A stretch of DNA of 64,000 nucleotides from Rugalucina vietnamica (lineage: Eukaryota; Mollusca; Bivalvia; Lucinida; Lucinidae): assembly GCA_964017185.1 (NCBI GenBank), contig OZ024870.1:34612139-34676138 (forward strand), read 5' to 3'. Position numbers and translations under genes: made by a program. This document shows positions 55,276 through 64,000 of the stretch, in pieces (position 1 is the stretch's first letter; each line of letters begins with the position of its first letter). Under the pieces are notes generated by a model. That model was not told where the DNA came from. It did no database searches and worked only from the letters and a program-made list of their open reading frames with translations.

Positions 55276-56819
55276 AGGATTGTCAACATAGCCCTACGCC
55301 TGTTTGTTATGAATTGATACATTGAAAGAACGTCGGAATAGAGGTTACAGAGCCTCATAATTTCATGACCAGTTATAACTGATCCAAATTGTTAATGTTG
55401 TTTTGTATCGGATCTTTGCCAATTCCATTGATAGCAAGTTTGGATTCTTTATTCTCTAAAATCTTGATTTATAAGTAGTAACATTTCAAAAGATAATACA
55501 AATTCCTTGTCTATACCACAATGTAACCGTGTGCTAACACCACTACAACTTCACAAAATTTATTTTCTGGGTTAGGTTAAGAAGCGTTTTGATAAACGTT
55601 TTGACTCATAAATTTTGACTGGGTTTCTATTACAATATAAATGGACAGTTATGTTAGAAACTTTGTGACTGCTTCACCTTAAACCTGACGTAATTGTTAA
55701 ATTGCCAGTTTAGCAATCTACAGCGAATATCTATTTAGACCATTGTAGACAAAATTAAGATAACCATAAATGTAAGATAATCACCATGATGCTCGTATAA
55801 TCCAGCTAGCAATATAAGAAAATCATGAACGTATATTGAAAATATTATGACGTCATAAAGCAGGGGCAATAATTCTTTAAAGTCAAGGTGAAAACATTCT
55901 ACAAACGTGTTTTCTGATGCCCATATGAATGGCAATTTTATGTGTAAAATGAAAGTGGACAATTTTAAATTAACTGGAAAACAACACAGTGTTATTACTA
56001 TACCCTATTTTAGAATGTGATTACTATATGACCGTGCGTCAGAGAGCAATAATTTTGATACCAATCTGACCAGAAAAGATTAACCTTTCACCACATATAA
56101 ACAGCATTCTCATTGATTGTCCACGGGAAAAGTAATCAAGCAAATGACAAGAATTAAAGAACACCCCTCGTAAATACGCATTTTTTTTTTTCATTCTTGC
56201 TGCTCCTGAGAACAATATCAATTAATTTATCACGTTGCGCGTTTTATACATAACCTGGTTGATCCGGTTATAATGAGCAGGTGCCGGGGACAAAAGTGTT
56301 TGTTGCTCAGAACACCGAGTTTGGATTCAGTTTATCAACACATTCGTTTAATTAATCTACTTTACCCTGTATATTTGTGACAAGGATCACGGAAGAATTC
56401 ATAGGTTTTCTGCCCAAAGTTTGAGTGTTTCTGGCAGCTTCTGTGTTATTTGTATAGAACATCTGTTGCATTCTCCATAAAATAAAAGATTTGATAAATG
56501 CAACAAATATGGTGGAAACCTCTTGATGTTACATTCCTACAGCGTAAATCAGTGTCAAAGGGGAGGGGGTCAGATTTCTTTTTCAAAAAATATTTTGTCA
56601 AAAAATATATTTTGCCATAGATTATCAAGAAAATACTACAATATGCTCATTCCAACCTAAAGTTTTGGGTACAAGCTATCTATGCACGATAAGTTTATCA
56701 TCTTTATCAGATTTATAAATAACTATAAATGATACTGTTCATCACTTTTGCAAAAACCTGTACCTTAAATATACTATGAATAAAAGCATTTTTTTTTACT
56801 TTGAACAGTGACTACATAT
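55276..56819. other. 1.5 kb without recognised genes; S4 remnant inside
   Basis: About 56190-56240 (cattcttgctgctcctgaga, aatatcaattaatttatcac) resembles 50755-50800 of S4. The rest shows no gene. Short reverse ORFs at 55735, 56039 and 56446 are unsupported. Confidence 0.45.
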
Positions 56820-57330
56820 GTTTTGTAGACATTATGGAAGTTCTTCTGACAACGAGGCAAATGTTTCCAGAACATCCTCTATAATGGTTGCATTCTGTTT
56901 ATATAATTTTGAATAATACATGAAACATCAATTTTATTATAATAAAACACTTTCAGAAGAATAATCTATTCATGGGAAATCATCGCGCAGATTGCAAACT
57001 ATACCGAGGCGTTTTGTTAACTAATGCATTAGTGTTTTAATGCAGTTCTGAAGTATCATCACTGAAACGCTCAAATGCTGATGAATCAGAAAATCACTGA
57101 GAAAGAAATGAAGTGTCTATCATGAATATTTATTAAGAACAGTTGCAAGAATCCATGGCTAAAACGAATTTTGCCAACCGCTCCTGGAGTAAGGTATCTG
57201 CAAACACCCTCAAAACTTCACAAATGAATATTTGTATCAGGAAATTTTCTTCTTTAAGTTTCATACATGAACCGCAAGATTTCTTTTGTGAGATTGCCAA
57301 AGAAATTTTCAAAATCTCAAGTTCCAGGTA
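56820..57330 (-). repeat. S2 module, inverted copy 3
   Basis: The reverse complement matches 52070-52560: tataatggttgcattctgtt, gattgcaaactataccgagg, cagttctgaagtatcatcac, gctgatgaatcagaaaatca. ORF 57143-57334 reads this noncoding copy. Confidence 0.82.
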
Positions 57331-57879
57331 CTGAAATGAAGTTGATTGCAGTCGAAAAATAAGTTTCTGTTGTATTTAGACATGTAATGTTGTGTGCAAG
57401 ACAAGCAGTGACTTCTTTTAAAATTGGACAAAATCGTTGAATATAATATAGGATCATATAGGAAACTTTATTGTAAGTCCATGTCCCTCACCCCCGACCC
57501 CCTTGTAAAAAAATCAAAATATTTTGAACACAACTCTATTTTTGTTAAAGACATATTATATCAAAATGCCATGTTTGGACAAGGGAGGAAGGCTGTCAAA
57601 AAGCCCCAAAACCGATAAATGGGCTCAATTCCATTATTTGTAATGTACCAAGGCTATAGGAATATACTGTGTATGTATGTTCTACCTGAATGAACAGACT
57701 TTCTGTCCTATTTTAACAGATATACACAAAGTGTGCGCGTTACAATGTACATAAATATACTGTCCAAAATATGTTTATATCATTTTTATGGTTTATGTTT
57801 TATTTGAGATATGCCTCCGTGGACTTAACAGTTAACGTCACTTCAGCACCACACAATGATTGGTTTTACCGTAATTTGG
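57331..57879. other. Unassigned DNA
   Basis: No gene or repeat recognised between the inverted S2 copy and S3 copy 3. Confidence 0.4.
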
Positions 57880-58309
57880 TCTACTACTGATAGAAGTGTT
57901 AGGGTGTTTGCAGAATTATTATTGCGTGAATTAAATTTTGATTTCGATACTGTTGCTCGTGAATGTGTTATGAGCTTTTTACTCATATTCTCTGACAAAC
58001 GACGAAGCAGTAGCAGCATTAACTGAAACAGCAGGGGTTTCATTGTCTCTCCTGTTCACTTGTATTTGCATGTCCATTCCCAGCACAAATGGTTGATATT
58101 GGGTAATGTTAAATGGACTGCTCTGTCACAAAATAAGGAGCACATGAAGTTTCAGAAGGTAAAAAATATTGGTTATCGACCTTCGAAATGTTTTCAGTAG
58201 CGCAATTGTTTAGGTGAGAGTTCGGTTCTAAAGTATTTTGTTTTTTTCTTATAACTGAAAAAGACACTAATTTATCATGGGAAAATCAAGCTACTTAATT
58301 AAGCTACTT
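57880..58309 (+). repeat. S3 module, copy 3, first part
   Basis: Collinear with 52620-53315 minus H10: tactgatagaagtgttaggg, cctgttcacttgtatttgca, tcacaaaataaggagcacat, gacactaatttatcatggga. Interrupted at 58310 by an R repeat. Confidence 0.85.
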
Positions 58310-58550
58310 CTGATTTCTGAGAAATCCGAAAATCATCATCGGTTAAGATTCATTTTCAAACCAACATTTAAGTAATATAATATTGTATCGACTTCCCTGT
58401 TGAAAATTGCCAAATTACAACAATTCTCTTTGGCTCCATGTTGCCAAATCTGTAGGGTCACTGAAGAGGCTTAATTAGCCGAAACCGCGATATGGTCCAT
58501 TCCCTTTCTCATTTATATGTTCGCTGCTCTTAAAGGATCTCATTCTTATA
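58310..58550 (-). repeat. R-family insertion in S3 copy 3
   Basis: ctgatttctgagaaatccga to gctcttaaaggatctcattc. S3 copy 2 (53307-53320, aagctacttgctccatgcgc) is the empty site, so both ends are fixed to within a few bases. Confidence 0.88.
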
Positions 58551-58661
58551 TGCTCCATGCGCTTTTCGCGAAAAATATATTTTACCAATCACGTTAATTC
58601 AATTTGACTGCTGGGTTTGACGCCGTGGTTTAGTACATGATCTAATAATGAATCCTGTTTT

Positions 58662-58665
58662 AATT

Positions 58666-58704
<39 letters not shown>
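58662..58704. repeat. (TAA)n tract at the LINE 3' end
   Basis: About 14 taa units, placed exactly where the LINE meets S3, so it is the element's 3' terminal repeat. Confidence 0.92.
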
Positions 58705-58705
<1 letters not shown>

Positions 58706-59461
58706 TATCTTTACTTTACGAGGATAACATATTAAGCCTAAGCTTATCTAACATATGGTCCTCAACAAGACAAATACAACAGTAAAACTACAATATAGAC
58801 AAATAAACAATACAATGTCAACAATTAAAAGTACAGATGATCTTGTCTAGGAATTTAAAATAATAATAATAAAAAGAATGCAAAATAGTTGTGGTTAAGA
58901 ATGTGATTGCAATGATGTAAAATAGACATTTAAATAAAATTTAAAATTTTAAATTCCAGCAGAAACATTTAGCACAGGAATGAAAAAAAATGCACGTTTA
59001 AGAGCGTTTCAGTAAATAACTTTTTAAAATTATTACGTATTTGGTGACATCTATTAAGAGATAAGCTTGATAAAGAAAATATAAATTTGAGATATATTCA
59101 AAATTACATAAAACGGAATGTTTATTATGATTCTGATTTCCTACACACCAGACCTGGACAGTGGGTCAGGGAAATAACGAAAGAAAAAGAAACTATTAAG
59201 AATTGTTTGTAGTAAGTTCAAATTCGTTTAACCTCCAGCAGCCCTTCCTACAACAACTGACTCACTGCATGTCGTCAAATACTTACACTTCAGGGGGTGC
59301 CGACCGAAGCGCCAGGTACCACTTCGTGAGGGCGGGTGCTTTCTCAAGGAACATTGTGCCTCGAGTAAAGCGCGTGCAATCCCAGGTGTTGGAGGGTGAG
59401 CGTTCAATTCATTTAAATTGGCTTAGAATTATGATACAAGAACCCCAACTGATGGAACATT

Positions 59462-60937
59462 TCAAGAATCTTCCTTAAGTAAATGTGATCTTAAGGATAG
59501 TTTAAAAGTATTTATGTTTTGAATTCGTCTGATATCTGTAAGCAAAGAGTTCCAAATGTTTGCGCCTTCAACCGAAAACGATTTTTGGAAATAATTTGTT
59601 TTGGCAAATGGCACTGCGAGATCATCATTTGCTACTGATCGTAAATTTCTGCTATGCTTTTCCGATATTTTTGTGAACAGATTTGCAAAGTAGTCAGGGG
59701 CAAGGCCGTTCAAGGATTTATATACCATCAAGGCTTTATGGTATTTAATGCGCTTCGGGAAAGACAACCACTGCAGTGTTTTAAACTGGAAGGAAGGGGT
59801 CATATAATCAACTTTGAGAATGATTCGCGCTGCCCTTTTCTGGAGCTTAAGTACTCGGTTTATATTTTTGTCTGAGGTACGCCTCCATATAATGCATCCA
59901 TAGTCGAAGATTGGCAGAATATAAGAGTCGTAGTATAATTTTAGACTGTCAACGTGAACGTATTTTGATAATTGTTTTAACAGCAAGATTCTGCGAGTGA
60001 GATTCAAACAAACTGCACTGATCTGTTCATTCCAATCTAATGATTTGTCGATGGTTATTCCTAAGAGCTTTTGTGTATCTACTTGTTTAAAAAGTTCATC
60101 TTCTAAATAGATATCGAGTGAGTCTAAATTCTGCAAATTTTGTCAAGTGCCTATCCACATTATAGATGTTTTTTGGAGATGAGCATGCATGTCGTTGGAA
60201 ATGCACCAACATAGAAAACCGTTTGAGCCTTGCTGCAGTTTAGTTCTAAGTGTTGTATTATTTTTGCTGGCATAATGAACTGTTGTGTCATCTGAGTATA
60301 AATCAAGATATGTCTCATTTATAAATAGAGGAAGGTCATTTACAAAAGGGAGAAAGAGTAGAGGGCCTAGGACAGATCCCTGTGGAACACCAGCATTAAC
60401 ATTTTGAAACGTAGATTTCATTGCATTATAAGAAACACACTGCTTTCTGTCTGTCAAGTAAGATTTAATCCAACTGAGAGAATGTGGTGAAAATTGATAA
60501 ACTTTTAATTTCTTAAGTAAAATACTGTGATCCACCACATCAAAGGCCTTTCTCAAATCAAAGATGATTGCCCCCACTAATTCACCCTCGTCTATACTCT
60601 TGAGCCATTTGTCTAACAGATTTAAAAGCGCTGTATTACAAGAATGGTGCTTCCGGAAACCTGACTGGGATTTGTGCAATAAATCATATTTATTTAGATA
60701 GCCGAAAAGGTGTTTTGTAACATGTTTTTCTATTAGCTTGAATATAACGGAAAGAATTGAAATTGGTCAATAATTAGATGGATCTTTGTCACCACCTTTA
60801 AAAATTGGAAGTATTTTACCTAATTTTAGTGACGCAGGAAACGTTCCTGTGTGAATGCAGATATTTATTATTTGTAATAACGGATTGGCAATAACATTAC
60901 ATGAGAGTTTTATAATTTTGGCGTTGGTCCGTCTAGT
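59462..60937 (-). pseudogene. LINE reverse transcriptase, broken by two TGA stops
   Basis: Reading on the reverse strand: IIKLSCNVIANPLL, GKILPIFKGGDKDPSNY, stop (TGA at 60767-60769), PISILSVIFKLIEK, SQSGFRKHHSCNTALL, motif A FDLRKAFDVVDHSILL, motif B AGVPQGSVLGPLLF, motif C LYSDD, TSIMWIGT, stop (TGA at 60143-60145), then the thumb and C-terminal region (LLGITIDKSLDWNEQI, YDSYILPIFDYGCIIWRRT, RAARIILKVDYMTP) to TAA or TGA near 59462. The frame is continuous through both stops. The catalytic Asp pair remains. N-terminal endonuclease and ORF1 are absent. The clade is CR1/L2/Jockey-like; exact placement uncertain. Noncoding as it stands. Confidence 0.92.
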
Positions 60938-60938
60938 C

Positions 60939-61440
60939 AATTGAAAGAGATTAATAGCAGATGCAACCTAATATGGCATTATTTGGTTGCAAGCGTTTTC
61001 CTAGACTTCTCATATATGTATTATGTTCCTTACATAAATATTTTCACGAGCATTTCTTGATTATAAGGAGCATGGAACGGTAGTCAGTGGTTTATGTTAA
61101 TGTATTAATAGAGCTCTGCTGAATAGTTTAAAATACAGCCTGCGTAGTGTTATTTACGCAATATACATGTATATCATCACAGTCTTCTGCAGAATCACAA
61201 GCAGACGACTATGCTTTGATAAATGTGTCCCTCCATATAAATCATGTATTTTATTCCAAACACTGTCTTGATTTCCCCTGATGCCATTTGTAGAGCAAGT
61301 AACCGTCCAAATGCTAATTTGTCTGTCATTCTGATTAAAGCAGGAATAAATTTCGATCTTGTAAAGCCTGAAGGCAGTTTTGATACACTATCTTATTATT
61401 TCTCTTCTAACCAATAGAATCTTTACGTCATTAGTACTTA
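60939..61440 (+). repeat. S3 module, copy 3, part after the LINE
   Basis: aacctaatatggcattattt, gcatggaacggtagtcagtg, ccatataaatcatgtatttt, gctaatttgtctgtcattct; collinear with 53440-53995. Confidence 0.85.
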
Positions 61441-61444
61441 TGAA

Positions 61445-62150
61445 TTGAAGACGCCATGTTTGTTTTTTGTGCTTCCTACAACACAATCCCCTACCGTACC
61501 CCCCCCCCCCCACACACACACACGTGGTGCAGGCAACAATGCTCCGTTTCTTTCTTTTTATTTTATTTTGGTGACATTGGTGTCGTTGGGTCGATTCTAC
61601 TCGTTTTCAACTTCTTCAATTTCTCCAGTTTTCGACAAGAAAACTATCGTGCTGTTATTTTACTGCAACTCCATTTGTTGATTTCCCTAGATACTCTTAA
61701 ACGTTTGAAGGTAGTTATGTCGTCATAAATACCCCATCGTGTGTGTTTATATCTCGTTTTCTCTAACCATCTCTGATGGCAGTGCGCCGATAACGGCCCT
61801 GTAACATTTAGATAACATGTTCTTGGGGGTATGGAATGCAATGCGTCATATGAGACGGCACAGACGGATAAGTTGTAACAATTCTGTTATATTTTTAGAG
61901 GTATCCATTGAAAGTGGTATGCGTGAACATTTGCAAAATAACATCGTTTCGTATTTCTAGAATCCAGTTTCGTGAAGGTGCAATTCCTAAGAAAGAGATG
62001 TGTCTTATACCAGACAACATCTTGATTTCCCATGATGCCATTTCTAGAGCAAGTAACCGTCCAAACGCTAATTTGTCTAGAAGAAATAATTTTCGATCTT
62101 GTAAATGGCTGAAGGGAATTTTGATTTACTTACTATTGTTTTCTTTTAAC
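61445..62150 (+). repeat. S4 module, copy 3, with an extra S3 piece
   Basis: 61600-61870 matches 54160-54370 (gttttcgacaagaaaactat, gatactcttaaacgtttgaa, gtgtttatatctcgttttct). 62005-62120 repeats part of S3 (ttgatttcccatgatgccat, gtaaccgtccaaacgctaat). A C homopolymer next to a CA run lies at 61499-61525. ORFs at 61445, 61456 and 61908 read these repeats. Confidence 0.75.
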
Positions 62151-62499
62151 CAACATTGTGATTTAACTTATATAAGCATGGAGTCCCTTTTATGGAACTA
62201 TTTTCTTATAAGATTTTCATTGACACGTGAAATGGAAACTGACGGCGTATAAGTCTGGTCATTCACGGTCAAGTTCTATATTAATTTTGTCAGTTGGATT
62301 GGACTCTTTCATCAAGCTCTGTGCATAAATTAAGCAGACAATAACAGTAAACATTTTGAAAATCCTGAAAGGTTGTCAACACTGGGAACGAAAAGGATTA
62401 TATGCATTTAAAAATGACAGAATATGGGCGACAGGCGCAAATGCGGCAATTTATATGTATGTTTATATGTATGTTTTGTCCAGTATGCAACATCAACCA
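62151..62499. other. Unassigned DNA
   Basis: No gene or repeat recognised. Confidence 0.35.
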
Positions 62500-62760
62500 T
62501 CAATATCCCTAGAACATGCTAATGTCACAGGGACAGTTATCGGCTCACCGGCATCAGAGATGGTGAAAGGAAACGAGATATAAACGCACATGATGGAGTA
62601 TTTATGACGACATAACTACCTTCAAACGTTTTAGAAGAGTATCTAGGGAAATCAACAAATGGAGTTGCAGTAAAATAATAACACGATAGCTTTCTTAGCG
62701 ATAACTCGAAGCAACCAATGCCTTGTGTGTGCCTTGAGTCAGCACAGAAAAATTGCAAAC
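62500..62760 (-). repeat. S4 module, inverted copy 4
   Basis: cagagatggtgaaaggaaac, gagatataaacgcacatgat, atgacgacataactaccttc, gaaatcaacaaatggagttg are the reverse complement of 49850-49990 and 61650-61790. Confidence 0.82.
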
Positions 62761-63179
62761 CAGGAAAGGACGTCTATGCATTACAACAATATTATAAGTA
62801 GAAGGTCCGGGAGTAAATACAATTTATACGTTTAAATGCCCAACCTAGACACCAGGTGTGAAAGAAATGATACTATTTATACATTTAAAATCCCAACACA
62901 GACACCAGTGGAAAAATGACAATACAACACATCACCAAAATTTTAATATCACGCATGAAGTGCGAGATGGCTAGAACTTTCCCAACGAGGTAGCCATGAG
63001 GCTAGTATCTTCCAGGACGACGAGCACATAACAAAAGAAGCAAAATAGGCAAAAGAACAAACAGGCGACATAAAGTTGAATCACAGCGGTTGAGTCTACA
63101 TTTTCTCATAATGTGCATCAGTAACACAGTCATTATCTATTATTCTGTGAGTGACGGAACAGAAATACTTTGGAGTCAA
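62761..63179. other. Unassigned DNA
   Basis: No gene recognised; a short near-repeat (tatacgtttaaatgcccaac / tatacatttaaaatcccaac) lies at about 62825-62900. Confidence 0.4.
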
Positions 63180-63480
63180 AACTGTCTAAGTCAGGTTCTA
63201 CAAGACCGAATTTTATTTGCCAATGGGCTTTGATCAGAGTGACAGACAAATTAGCATTTGACTGGATACATGCTCTAAAATGACATAATGGTAAACACGA
63301 CGTTTATAATAAATATATACATGATTTTTTTTTTGAGGGACATTAAACCATAGTTGTCTGCTTATGATTTTGCTAAATACATGTCGATAGGAATATGATT
63401 TTGATAACATAGTTGTATGTTCGAAAGAGTTTCTAAGATTCATTTTAGTAATGAAAACAAGTTTAATGACCCTAGTTCGT
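63180..63480 (-). repeat. S3 module, inverted copy 4 (diverged)
   Basis: gtgacagacaaattagcatt, ataaatatatacatgatttt, ccatagttgtctgcttatga correspond in reverse to 53750-53890. Confidence 0.6.
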
Positions 63481-63639
63481 TTGTATAAAAACCTTTTTTG
63501 TTACTGCTATTTTAGTTAATGTTGCTTCGTCATATTTTGACGAATACGCATTCAAAATCCATTGTATTTTCATAACAAAACTTATATAAACATGATAAAA
63601 GCTATAAAAGACGAAATAATAACAATTTTGCAAACACCA

Positions 63640-63890
63640 TAACACGATACGGCTTTGGCTGTTTAAAAAGTTATCAAACGATTTGGCATTCGCTTGCAGA
63701 ACGTCCTCTGTGAGTGTTGCATTATTTTCTAATGAATTTTGAATAATACATGCATGCATAAACATTGTCAATTTTATGAATAAAAACAATAATTTTACGG
63801 AACAATAGACAATTTTTGTTACTTCAGTCCTTTCATTGGAAATCATCGCACAGATTGCAAACGATATCAAGACATTTTGTTAACTCATAT
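63640..63890 (-). repeat. S2 module, inverted copy 4
   Basis: gtgttgcattattttctaat, gaataatacatgcatgca, ggaaatcatcgcacagattg, caaacgatatcaagacattt: reverse complement of 45360-45560. The reverse ORF 63472-63870 reads this copy. Confidence 0.78.
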
Positions 63891-63891
63891 A

Positions 63892-64000
63892 AGCCACCGC
63901 GTCAGAAAGCCAACAACATGCATGTGCGAAACCAAAGGCGCAAATCAGCTTTGCAGTAATTGCGAAGCTGATCAGAACCTTTGTTTTCGCTACACAAATA
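63892..64000 (+). mobile_element. P-family palindromic MITE (P7), cut by the window end
   Basis: Starts near agccaccgcgtcagaaagcc and includes the hairpin at 63926-63990 with the A-opposite-A position and extra decay (gcgaaaccaaagg, agctttgcagtaattgcgaa). The right side lies outside the window. Confidence 0.8.

Larger units (their letters stand above)
58656..60938 (-). mobile_element. 5'-truncated LINE inserted in S3 copy 3
   Basis: The element runs on the reverse strand from its truncated 5' side at about 60938, through a reverse transcriptase, to a 3' UTR (58705-59461) and a terminal (ATT)n run (58662-58704, taa on +). The S3 target words gatctaataatgaatcct and tcaattgaaagagatt flank it; S3 copy 2 at 53391-53430 is uninterrupted. 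Microsatellite-like 3' ends are usual for CR1/L2-like LINEs. No clear target duplication was found. Confidence 0.88.

Noticed and set aside
56250-56280. aacctggttgatccggttat, resembling the 5' end of 18S rRNA
   Set aside because: Only about 15 bases agree and nothing after them resembles rRNA; a chance match.

Overview
The window is animal nuclear DNA. It is intron-bearing, AT-rich and packed with repeats. The repeat style (TIR elements with internal minisatellites, palindromic MITE-like elements, a GIPMGTNCAP-type reverse transcriptase) suggests a marine invertebrate, most likely a bivalve mollusc; that assignment is inference. One gene is identified with confidence: the 3' part of a LIM-homeobox transcription factor of the Lhx3/Lhx4 (Lim3) class on the + strand (9702-13555). 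Four coding exons join in one reading frame: second LIM domain, homeodomain, homeodomain end plus basic tail, and a Met/Pro-rich C-terminus. The first LIM domain and the N-terminus are not seen and should lie left of the window.

Layout. 1-6226: a higher-order satellite (about 1,677-bp units of about 65-70-bp monomers), interrupted by a hairpin and a 185-bp TIR element. 6.2-9.6 kb: a 640-bp TTAA-flanked TIR element and several MITE copies. 9.7-14.5 kb: the Lhx3 exons and 3' UTR. 15.5-17.2 kb: a TIR element holding eight 161-bp tandem repeats. 17.5-31 kb: noncoding DNA with seeded MITE copies, microsatellites, retroelement tails, a tRNA-like sequence and one candidate orphan terminal exon (29275-29399) with polyadenylation signals. 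31.6-44.9 kb: a diverged segmental duplication (S1) in at least three copies, with reverse-transcriptase remnants and a 381-bp tandem repeat between them. 44.9-64 kb: a locally amplified module series (S2-S3-S4) in about four copies, direct and inverted, into which LINE, MITE and retroelement copies have inserted.

The most informative pattern is that these diverged local duplications supply paired empty and filled sites, so several insertions can be bounded from this window alone. Two dispersed palindromic families, called P and H here, each carry a long hairpin. Some substitutions in opposite arms compensate each other, while one position stays mispaired in most copies. No operon, phage, CRISPR or other prokaryotic feature is present. 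Apart from the Lhx3 exons, the LINE and the other reverse-transcriptase remnants, nearly all short ORFs are readings of repeats.
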